From positions 1 to 64,000 of the forward strand of contig LGRX02030265.1 of NCBI GenBank assembly GCA_001247695.2: a stretch of 64,000 bases of DNA. The letters are read 5' to 3'. The notes under the pieces were generated by a model. That model was not told the origin of the DNA and searched no databases. It saw nothing but the letters and a program-made list of their open reading frames with translations. This DNA is from Cymbomonas tetramitiformis (Eukaryota; Chlorophyta; Pyramimonadophyceae; Pyramimonadales; Pyramimonadaceae). The translations under genes were made by a program, and so were the position numbers. Positions 58,501 through 64,000 of this stretch are shown here, in pieces (the first letter of the stretch is position 1; each line of letters begins with the position of its first letter).

Positions 58501-61500
58501 GATTTTGTAAGAATTTCTTCACCTGTTTCACCTGTAAACAATAGAGTAGGTAGTGACAAGAACACTAGGTTGTACGACGGCGATCAAACGACGACGGGGG
58601 ATCTAACAGCGAAGTCGCGGGGACGGCGTTTACGACTGCAAACGACGGCTTCACATCGGCTACGGCAGTAGGATTGACTACACTGTGACTCCTTTGAGGG
58701 AGAAGAATGGTTGGAACTGCTAAGGGCAAGACTCCAGAGGATTTCCCTCCCCTCCCGGGGAAGCCAGACATCGGGCAGGCTTCCCCTTCCCCCGCAGCAC
58801 CGTCCACACAGGACGTGCTGATGCAACAAATTCTGGTCATGCAAAAGCAGCAAGGGGAGCTGCTTGAAATGCAGAGGCAGCAGGCAGAGGAGCATCGCCT
58901 GCTGCGCGATGAGCTTCACCGACAAGCACTAATCAACGTGGAGTTGGAGGCGAAGGTGGCAGCGAAGCCTGGGACTTCGGACCCGGACACCGTAGCCAAG
59001 ACCGCCGAACAACTTCTGGAGAGAAGAAAGAAGCTGGCGTACGTGCCATCAGCCTCAGTCAACTCGTTCCCGCCGCGGCCGGCTACGCTGACATCGAGAA
59101 TGCCTCAGTTGTACGACCTGCACGGCAACAAGGCGTACGACGCTCTCTCCAAGAAGTCCAACTCTTCAATGAAGTACGAGTGCCTAGTTCTGGCTCCGGC
59201 GCTGTCTTATTTGCACGACGTGGTGTACGAATGCAACGAGCCGTTGGACGTGAACGAGAGTTGTCGGGCAACGAGTGGCTAAAACGTTTCCACGCAGTGA
59301 CCAACTCTGTGCACGGCGTGTACGCGTTGCTGTGCAACAGGTGGACGATGCTGGAACTGCGCGGACAGCTGGAGCAGGAGCCTGGATCTTCGCAGCGGGG
59401 AGGATCTGACGCTCTACGTGCTAAACTGCAGTTCGTGGAGGACAGAGTCTACCAGGCAGCGGACGGCGTGGTGGCGGACGAGGTATTGCAGCAGTGGCTG
59501 AACGACTTCGACAAGAACCGCGGCAAGGCAATGCTGAGCCTTACGTCAAAAAATGCAGCGAGTGCGGAAACGCAAGTCGTGAATCCACGGGACCGAGACC
59601 AGCGCTGGAAGGAGAACGATCGGCGTAAGAAGTACGAGGAGAAGGACGGTAAGAAGCCTACCGAAAAAGGCGGCAAGGGCCGGGGCGGAAAGCCCGCGGC
59701 CGATGTGTGATGTGCGTGCCGCCACCCCGTCCAGCGCAACAGCCCTCTCCGGGCGCTGGGCGGGGGAATCTCACCATGCAACAGCAGGTGAGACAACGGA
59801 GGGGAGCATGGCGCGCGGCGGGCGCCAGTTCCGAAGTGATGCAATGGATTACTCACGGGGTGAAGTTGAGGTGGAAGCGCAAGCCTCCGCCTCCGTTCGA
59901 CCACGGGGTGTCACTGAGGGATGCTACGCGGCAGCAGCAGGTGTGGCTGGACGCGGAGAAGGAAAGACTGCTACAGAACGGTGCCTGGACGAGAGCGACG
60001 AGAAGATCTCATGTTTCTCGCGCTTTTTTAGTGCCGAAACCGGGTACGAACAAGTGGAGACTGGTGGTGGACTTCCGATGACTGAACCAGTGGTGTGTGA
60101 AGAATCGCGTGAAGATGGAAACGCTGAAGAAACTAAGGAGACTGGCGAAACCGGGCGACTGGTGCTTCAGCTTCGACCTCCATGACGGTTTTCATGCGCT
60201 GGGGATCCACCCGGACTTTCAACGCTTCATGCAGTTCGACCTGCAAGGGGACTTGCTTCAATATTCAGCGGTGCCGTTCGGGTGGAACAACGCTCCGAGG
60301 GTGTTCTGCAAGTGCGTACGCGTGATGGTGGAAGCTCTACGTTCTCCACAGGCAGCGGAACATCGCAGAGAAATCAGGAGGCTGCGGGACGGTTCCGCAG
60401 TACGACAGCGATGGTCAGTCCGTCGCAGAGCAGGTGGTGCTGGCGAGAACGCGAACCGTCACAGCGGAATGCGAGTACTACCGTACATGGACGATTTTCT
60501 GGTGTTGGTCGACTCTCAGAGAGAAGGCTTTCTGCGTCGAGAAAAAGTTCAACTGGTGCTTCATCGACTAGGCCTACGGCGGAACGAGAAGAAAGGCCAA
60601 TGGGAGCCTACACAGGTGGTGGAGCACCTCGGTTTGGAGGTGGACCTGAAGCTGGGACAATTCCGTGTAACAGAACGACGGGTACACAAAATCCACACCA
60701 GGGCGAAGGAGATCCTGTGCGACGCAGCGAGAAATCGGAGGTGGATTCCTGCCAGGAGACTGGCTTCCTTAACGGGACTCTGCCAATCCGTGTACTTGGC
60801 AGTACCACCGGCGCGGCTCTACCTACGGGAGCTCTACTTCGTGCTGGCAGAGAAACGCAGCTGGGGAGCAAAGGTAAAGATCTCGCGTGCAGCTCGGGGG
60901 GACTTAGAATGGTGGTCCAGGCTGCCTGTGATGAGCAGGTGGAACGGGCGCAAGATCTGGAGAACTCCGACGAGAGCGAAGGTGCACACAGACTCTTCGA
61001 TGACGGCCTGGGGAGGAGTGCTGAACCTGAAGTTCCCCGCGAGAGGTTTCTGGTCAGACGAGATGCGCAACTGGCACATCACACACCTGGAGCTGGAGGC
61101 CGTGTACAAGACCGTACAGGCGTTCCTAAAGGAGCTGGAGGGCAAGCTCTACTGCGACAACCAGGCGGTGGTGGCAATGCTCTCGCACTTTACCTCCAGA
61201 AACCCGGACCTGATGAGGAGAATGAGGAGGCTCTGGCTGCTGCTGGATATGCACGACATCGAGTTGCAGGCTCGTTACATCCGCAGCGAGGCCCACGTGT
61301 GGGCCGACAACCTTTCTCGCTGCGAGGATTTAGACGACTGGAGACTCAATCGAGATTGGTTTGTGTGGGCCAACAAGCAGTGGGGGCCCTACACAGTCGA
61401 CCGGTTCGCTTCCGAGATCTCCGCGCAGCTTCCTCGGTACTACGCTGCGTGGAAAGACCCGAAGTGCGAAGGTGTGGACTCTCTGACGTACGACTGGCGG

Positions 61501-64000
61501 GGGGAGAACAATTGGGTGAACCCCCGTGGGCGCTGCTGGACGAGGTGGCGCACAAGCTGCGGGAGGAGGGGGCCGCTGCTACGGTGGTGGCTCCGTACTG
61601 GCCGGGACAGTCCTGGTTCAGGGAGCTGGAGGCCCTGGCCAACGAGGTGGTGATCATGCCGAGGCGCAGGGACCTGTTCACTCCGAGCAGGCTGGGAGGG
61701 TCCGAGCTGCTCGGGCCCTCAAAGTGGGACGCTGTGATGTTCTTCATCGAGGCGCGCCCGTGAGTTACTACGCTGCTGAAGTACAAAGGAGCTCTGCTTC
61801 GTGTACGACAGCAGCCGAGGTGACCGTGGGCTCTAAAATCGAGGTGTTCTGGAAGGACGATGACTGCTTCTACCCGGGTGTGGTGAAGGAGTTCAACGAG
61901 GACGGGAAGGCGCACGTGCTGTACGACGACGGCGACGAGGAGACACTGGACTTGTCCGAGGAGAACTTCAAAATCATCAACAGCGTGTCGGAGCTGACGG
62001 ACGAGGCAGCGGACGCGGACGGCGAGAACATCGAGAACAGCGGAGGCGACTACGAAGAGTACAAGCGCGGTGGTGCTATACAAAACTTCCTCACGCGCTC
62101 AGTCTGTGAGCGGTGGAGGGGTGAGTTGGGACCTTCCCGGCTCACGGAACTGGCAGTGACAATGCAGAGAAATCACTGCTGGACACGACGATGAGCAACT
62201 ACGGACCGAAGGCGCGGCGCTTCATTTTATCTTGTGAGCAGCACCAACGGCCGTGGCTGCCAGCATCGGAGGCGACTGTGTTGCTGTACATCGCCTCTCG
62301 GTTGAAGGACGGTGGCATCAAGTCAGCCTCCTTGCAGCCGTACCTGTCTGCCATCAACAACTACCATGAGGACCTGCGGTTTCCTGGACCAGCGAAGGGT
62401 CGTTCTGTGACCCGAGCTGTGAAAGGGATGGCGACCATCCAGGCGGAGCTGGCAGTGCAGGAGGAGAACATCGAGACCCAGCGGACTTGGCTGCCGGCGG
62501 CACACGTACGACGTGTGCACGAAGCAGCGCTGAAGTTGACTCCGAAATCTCCTGAGGAGCTGCGGCTACTACGAGCCTTCGCCTACGTGGTTGTTGCCTT
62601 CGTGACCTTCGGCAGACCGGACACGGGGACTTCGTTGTCACGGCAGCACCTTCATTGTGGCGACAGTGAGTTCTCGGTGGTGCTGCTAAAAGAGAAAGGA
62701 CGGCGGCATCACCTGGTGAAGAGACGCCTGTGCATCTCCTGGAAGGGGGTGGCTCTTTTGAAGGAGCTGATCGAGCACTGGGAGTTCCACCGTGACACGG
62801 CTTGGAACAGTTCTGAGAAGACTCAACCTGACGCCTACTGGCTGCTACCCGAGGACCCGAAGAACTTCAAGGCTTCAATGGCAAATGACTGGATTGGTCT
62901 GGCTCTCAGCGAGCTGGACTGCAGACCCCCGGAAGGAGGTCACTTTTCTGCACACAGCACCCGGAAGGGTGCCACGACGTATGCTCGAGCTGTGGGTGTT
63001 GCAATGGAGAAAGTGTGCTTCTTCAGAGGCTGGCCACAGTCCTCTTCGGCAGTGCAGCACTACATCGACCCGACAGCTCTGAGGGACACAGACATGGACT
63101 ACTACTTCGCTTGGTTAACATGGTCACAATGACAGAGATCAGATTTATTTTGTGTGCCTCACAGTTTCATCTTTGGTTTCATCGCAAATGAGGATTCGAG
63201 CAAAAGAGAAATGTTCAAATTGGAGTGCAACCTAATTTTTGTGGTTTCAGACTTTCAGAATCCGTGACTCCTGCTGCAGTAGATCCGAATGACACATGTA
63301 GCTCCGTGACACAAACAGGATGTACAAGTAGCCACGAAGCGACACGCCTGTTCAGCTCTGTTCCTTTTGCTCTTCCCACCGCTCCCAACCCAGAGGACTC
63401 TTTCCTTTTGGTGACGTGCACAGACAGTCTGGACATCTCATCAAAACTAGAATTTAGAAAGCATTCAAAAAGCACTTTATGCATTTATAACACTTTACAA
63501 ATTCATTTTAATGAAATGTATTGCAGTGCCTGCCTTTGGCAAATGAGGATTCGAGCAAAAGAGAAATATATTAACTATAGTAATATACATGGAGATAGAA
63601 GGCACCACTTCATGCTGCCTTATACATGGCATACATGCTGTATTATATATGGGAGGATGATAACAGTGCGCTTGCACATGCTCGTCGTCCTGCAGAGCCC
63701 GGTCATACCTGGGTCAACACACACTCGGCTTGGCTTAGACCTCCGAAGCTGCCCGCAAGCTGATTGATCGCCGAGCGCTTCATGGCACCCTCCACCACAG
63801 TTGACATCTGAGCTTCAAAGCTCAGCAGCAGGGTGCACATCCCGCAGCTTGCCCCATCGCCATGGTACCCTTCTGGACAGCTTCCACAGGTACGACCCTC
63901 CCCGGGGGCGGCCACATCAGTGCACTCCACCCCATGGAAGCAAGGCTCCAGCGTGCACCCATCCGTGTCAACGCACGCTGTGTTGCCTGTGCCGCTGTAT
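43269..64000 (-). CDS. Polycystin-1/REJ-like multi-TM receptor gene (overall model)
   Basis: Minus-strand exons in order: 64000-63709 (EGF-like), 54680-54013 (REJ), 53250-48965 (REJ, GPS, first TM, cytoplasmic region), 48525-48027, 47600 to about 47200, about 46980-46700, 46449 to about 46260, 45393-45178, 45120 to about 45040, and 43568-43269 (stop TAG). Junctions between 54013, 53250, 48965, 48525, 48027 and 47600 are all GT-AG and keep phase. Those from 47200 to 46260 and the last link are less sure. The EGF exon is linked only by strand and family logic: it ends in phase 0 while the REJ exon needs phase 1, so at least one exon is missing between them, or they are two genes. Family knowledge: REJ-GPS-polycystin proteins are cell-surface receptors/channels, self-cleaved at the GPS, often ciliary or gamete-related. 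The large intron holds a retrotransposon on the opposite strand. Confidence 0.75.
44390..44705. repeat. 40-bp minisatellite with 24-bp spacers (intronic)
   Basis: The 40-bp unit GACCCACAGTGCCAATCTGT plus GCACGCAGCACTACTGGTCT recurs six times, interrupted twice or more by a CATTACCAG(T/C)CGATGATCGAGATC spacer. It lies between the last two exons of the polycystin-like gene. Confidence 0.9.
45040..45120 (-). CDS. Polycystin-like short exon with a TM helix
   Basis: After a very short intron (57 bp, 45121-45177, GTGAGT...TACAG) the frame reads 'EILPFLIKLIIASAILFCF'. The 3' end is not defined. Without splicing the frame would run on to a stop near 44941. Confidence 0.6.
45178..45393 (-). CDS. Polycystin-like exon with TM helices
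   Basis: Exactly 72 codons, acceptor GCGCAG, donor TAC|GTGAGT, phase 0 at both ends. Contains 'AVIQSVSVTLYALFFNFQKF' and 'ALAVTFVAMIGFMLKP', two hydrophobic helices joined by a basic loop, typical of the S-helix region of polycystin channels. Confidence 0.78.
46260..46449 (-). CDS. Polycystin-like exon, TM helix pair, with a frameshift
   Basis: Acceptor GTCGCAG at 46450. The frame reads 'GRFWVILIIVGILTPNTMIL' (TM) and 'MAQNASIPDHWG'. It would then go out of frame in a run of five G (46340-46344, plus strand C). Dropping one G restores a second TM segment, 'SRYMPLRAFMIVPPILLTV'. Either the genome copy is broken here or the run is a sequencing error. Confidence 0.65.
46700..46980 (-). CDS. Polycystin-like exon, extracellular loop
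   Basis: Open frame with 'HFMNDVISWPVPAKLDVRG' and 'AFPQSTFVGVPPGVLSSLQ'. The sequence is compatible with the extracellular domain between TM helices. Both junctions uncertain. Confidence 0.55.
47200..47600 (-). CDS. Polycystin-like exon with a TM helix
   Basis: Starts after acceptor GTGCAG (QQHANRITELYERIG). Basic helix, then 'HPLGAIFLITAV' and a strong TM helix 'ILIQANTFILMLVFTVWFYY', followed by a Cys-rich loop (NCCKDFREFVSC...CLGFEYC). The loop resembles the start of the extracellular polycystin (TOP) domain. The 3' splice junction (about 47200) was not resolved: a GTTCGT donor exists but gives the wrong phase for the next exon. Confidence 0.72.
48027..48525 (-). CDS. Polycystin-like exon (cytoplasmic/TM linker)
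   Basis: Acceptor TGGCAG, donor TGGCAG|GTGTGT. Joined in phase on both sides. Helical sequence 'SAFKVLIGSIARDGWYQRSW' then an amphipathic segment 'EIWATILVVQFLEYLPFSW' and a Gln/Glu-rich end. Confidence 0.8.
48965..53250 (-). CDS. Large exon: REJ, GPS/GAIN, first TM helix, long cytoplasmic region
   Basis: 4286 bp, acceptor GTATAG, donor CTG|GTGCCT. Residues 1-250 are REJ-like beta sequence. A helical, Ser/Ala/Val-rich GAIN-like region follows. A GPS-type Cys cluster near residues 660-730 reads C-x-W-W-E-W...GPGCVWAPEAGCLCTHLTDFA, with HLTD-F at the place where the family usually has HL-T/S. The first TM helix (VLLIVLGTFMLGGPLLYVI) is next. The long cytoplasmic part has Glu runs, Ser/Thr-rich stretches and basic segments, and ends with amphipathic helices leading to the next exon (NNRPFTW|YVSAF). 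The order EGF-REJ-GPS-TM defines polycystin-1-like proteins. The cytoplasmic region between TM1 and the next TM is unusually long. Confidence 0.85.
53748..53946. mobile_element. MITE-like inverted-repeat element in a polycystin intron
   Basis: CAGGGCACATATCTT at 53755-53769 is exactly mirrored by AAGATATGTGCCCTG at 53923-53937, with AATAAT/ATAATA extensions. About 200 bp in all, no ORF. It carries CTTAAGTATG at 53849. It lies in the intron 53251-54012. Confidence 0.7.
54013..54680 (-). CDS. REJ-domain exon
   Basis: Acceptor TTATAG, donor AAG|GTCGGT at 54013/54012. It contains 'LDASYSYDPDDEPGEMTYSW-C' and downstream cysteines, the PKD-like 'S-x-DPD...Y-W-C' signature at the start of an REJ module, with extracellular beta-rich sequence before it (VDTTFRVDSQPLTARVQGG). 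The frame continues in phase into the exon at 53250 (YILTCK|VKKLDREA). Confidence 0.8.
54681..58280 (+). other. Decayed retroelement-like region inside the polycystin gene span
   Basis: Plus-strand frames here are short but coding-like. Near 54925-54965 two overlapping frames give 'PKVKMHN' and 'NDWVDEAAKTAAK', which together resemble the end of an RNase H domain (K-V-K-x-H ... N-x-x-D-x-A) split by a frameshift. Later frames at 55198-55557, 55973-56170 and 56340-56810 carry further unplaced sequence (RAYKANKAPDGKRERK; NKADCALLCAVRDNPAYRLV). A broken non-LTR retrotransposon is the best guess. No complete domain could be read. From 57150 to 58280 nothing is supported. Confidence 0.35.
58281..58444 (+). 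repeat. A1 terminal repeat
   Basis: Begins ATGTTCAAATTGGAGTGCAA and ends CCTTTTGCTCTT. Direct copy of 63211-63374. Confidence 0.95.
58707..59710 (+). pseudogene. Gag-like ORF1 of the YR retrotransposon (one frameshift)
   Basis: The ATG at 58707 opens a frame (to 59282) with a Pro-rich start and a Gln/Glu/Leu coiled coil (QILVMQKQQGELLEMQRQQA). A change of frame near 59255 leads to the second part (to 59710), a helical region (NEWLKRFHAVTNSVHGVY) and a Lys/Gly-rich basic tail (RRKKYEEKDGKK). One indel separates the two. Expected role: structural/nucleic-acid-binding protein. It ends just as the RT frame begins. Confidence 0.7.
59707..61763 (+). pseudogene. Reverse transcriptase-RNase H ORF2 (one stop, one frameshift)
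   Basis: The frame starts near 59707 and overlaps the end of ORF1. RT motifs in order: 'FLVPKPGTNKWRLVVDFR', 'FSFDLHDGFHALGIHP', 'VPFGWNNAPRVFCK' and the catalytic 'YMDD' (60484). RNase H follows with all four acidic residues: HTD near 60982, LELE near 61090, YCDNQ near 61155, WADNLSR near 61300. A single TGA (60079-60081) replaces a codon in the 'VVDFR-x-LNQWC' motif. Near 61518 a run of five C should have one more: adding it joins 'NNWVNP' to 'PWALLDEVAHKL' and the frame ends at 61763 (FFIEARP). The domain order (RT-RH, no integrase, no protease) fits DIRS-group elements. Confidence 0.88.
61790..62194 (+). CDS. Tudor/agenet-like module between RNase H and recombinase
   Basis: In a frame different from ORF2, residues read 'VGSKIEVFWKDDDCFYPGVV' then 'VLYDDGDEETLDLSEENFKI'. 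This is the G-x-x-(I/V)-E-V-(F/Y)-W...Y-x-G-x-V...YDDGD-E-x-L-D-L pattern of Tudor/agenet (Royal-family) domains. An acidic linker and a Lys/Arg-rich end follow. The stop TGA (62192-62194) overlaps the ATG of the recombinase (ATGA). No good start codon is seen. A splice-donor-like GTGAGT at 61760, just where ORF2 stops, may mean it is reached by splicing. Such domains bind methylated histone tails or arginines, so here it could target integration to chromatin (inference). Confidence 0.7.
   Translation, partial: SSASCTTAAEVTVGSKIEVFWKDDDCFYPGVVKEFNEDGKAHVLYDDGDEETLDLSEENFKIINSVSELTDEAADADGENIENSGGDYEEYKRGGAIQNFLTRSVCERWRGELGPSRLTELAVTMQRNHCWTRR
62191..63132 (+). CDS. Tyrosine recombinase of the YR retrotransposon
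   Basis: 313 codons, intact. N-terminal SAM-like helical domain, then the catalytic domain with the full R-H-x-x-R-Y set: Arg142 (TFGRPDTG), His255 and Arg258 (HSTRKG), Tyr291 (QHYID). Typical size and spacing for the C-terminal enzyme of DIRS/Ngaro elements, where it integrates a circular DNA copy without target duplication. Start chosen at the ATG overlapping the previous stop (62191). An intact recombinase beside damaged RT and Gag genes suggests recent activity or trans-complementation. Confidence 0.92.
   Translation: MSNYGPKARRFILSCEQHQRPWLPASEATVLLYIASRLKDGGIKSASLQPYLSAINNYHEDLRFPGPAKGRSVTRAVKGMATIQAELAVQEENIETQRTWLPAAHVRRVHEAALKLTPKSPEELRLLRAFAYVVVAFVTFGRPDTGTSLSRQHLHCGDSEFSVVLLKEKGRRHHLVKRRLCISWKGVALLKELIEHWEFHRDTAWNSSEKTQPDAYWLLPEDPKNFKASMANDWIGLALSELDCRPPEGGHFSAHSTRKGATTYARAVGVAMEKVCFFRGWPQSSSAVQHYIDPTALRDTDMDYYFAWLTWSQ
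63184..63212 (+). repeat. B1 repeat
   Basis: GCAAATGAGGATTCGAGCAA and nine further bases, identical to 63539-63567. It abuts A2 with a shared AT. Confidence 0.93.
63211..63374 (+). repeat. A2 repeat
   Basis: Second copy of the 164-bp A repeat (58281-58444), with a few substitutions. Confidence 0.95.
63539..63567 (+). repeat. B2 repeat, right end of the element
   Basis: 29-bp copy of B1. Host-like AT-rich sequence follows. Confidence 0.93.
63709..64000 (-). CDS. Exon with EGF-like repeats (partial, runs off the window)
   Basis: Frame open from the window end to the donor CCCAG|GTATGA (63709/63708). It reads 'DTDGCTLEPCFHGVECTDV' then 'CGSCPEGYHGDGASC', an EGF-like/calcium-binding-EGF pattern with six spaced cysteines, followed by a helical segment (VVEGAMKRSAINQL). 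This is a typical extracellular N-terminal module of algal polycystin/REJ-type receptors. Earlier exons lie beyond the right edge. Confidence 0.75.

Larger units (their letters stand above)
58281..63567 (+). mobile_element. Ngaro/PAT-type (DIRS-group) tyrosine-recombinase retrotransposon, full length
   Basis: Split direct repeats in the diagnostic order: A1 58281-58444, ORFs, B1 63184-63212, A2 63211-63374, B2 63539-63567. A1 and A2 (164 bp) differ at a handful of sites, and B1 and B2 (29 bp) are identical. B1 ends where A2 begins, sharing AT, so B1A2 preserves the junction of the presumed circular intermediate. Host DNA abuts as ...GCATT at the left and ATTAAC at the right, consistent with recombination at an AT core and no target duplication. 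Genes in order: Gag-like, RT plus RNase H, Tudor-like, tyrosine recombinase, all on plus, opposite to the host gene. Lesions: a frameshift in Gag (about 59255), TGA in RT (60079), and one missing C near 61518. The recombinase is intact. Confidence 0.93.

Noticed and set aside
60282..61500. Long second-frame ORF overlapping the RT/RNase H region
   Set aside because: Only its last part (after about 61518) is the true ORF2 continuation. The earlier part is a frame shadow of the RT.

Overview
The window is eukaryotic nuclear DNA. Genes are split by GT-AG introns and separated by long non-coding stretches. It also holds satellites, foldback elements, an LTR element and a tyrosine-recombinase retrotransposon, plus one 205-base assembly gap. 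The mix of polycystin/REJ, EGF-like and tropomodulin-like proteins with GC-rich exons suggests a large-genome flagellate. A pyramimonadalean green alga such as Cymbomonas is my best guess, but this is inference and nothing in the sequence proves it.

Left part (1-9 kb): a 111-bp satellite, a truncated Gag relic, and a complete 3.3-kb LTR element (2073-5388) with 242-bp LTRs and a 5-bp target duplication. That element carries only a Gag-like ORF (TR-GAG type). A foldback MITE, an acidic ORF and a 42-bp minisatellite follow. Middle left (9.7-20.3 kb): two plus-strand genes for tropomodulin-like LRR proteins. I could join their exons in phase. The large intron of the first is packed with satellites.

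Centre (20-43 kb): mostly non-coding. It holds a minus-strand gene of unknown function, a small plus-strand gene with two SHOCT-like repeats, and a second Gag-like ORF cut by the gap. After the gap come C-rich repeats, an array of six tRNA-like cloverleaves on the minus strand, a broken EF-hand exon, a second MITE and a small acidic minus-strand ORF.

Right part (43.3-64 kb): one minus-strand polycystin-1/REJ-like receptor-channel gene, or possibly two adjacent ones. It encodes EGF-like, REJ, GPS and multi-TM segments and runs off the right end. Its large intron, on the opposite strand, contains a complete Ngaro/PAT-type (DIRS-group) retrotransposon (58281-63567) with the diagnostic A1-ORFs-B1A2-B2 split direct repeats, Gag, RT/RNase H, an unusual Tudor-like domain and an intact tyrosine recombinase. 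A decayed retroelement relic with an RNase H-like motif lies beside it.

The unrelated genes show no shared pathway. The clearest themes are repeated invasion by one Gag lineage (three copies in 32 kb), structured tandem repeats inside introns, and a recurring 10-mer associated with foldback elements.
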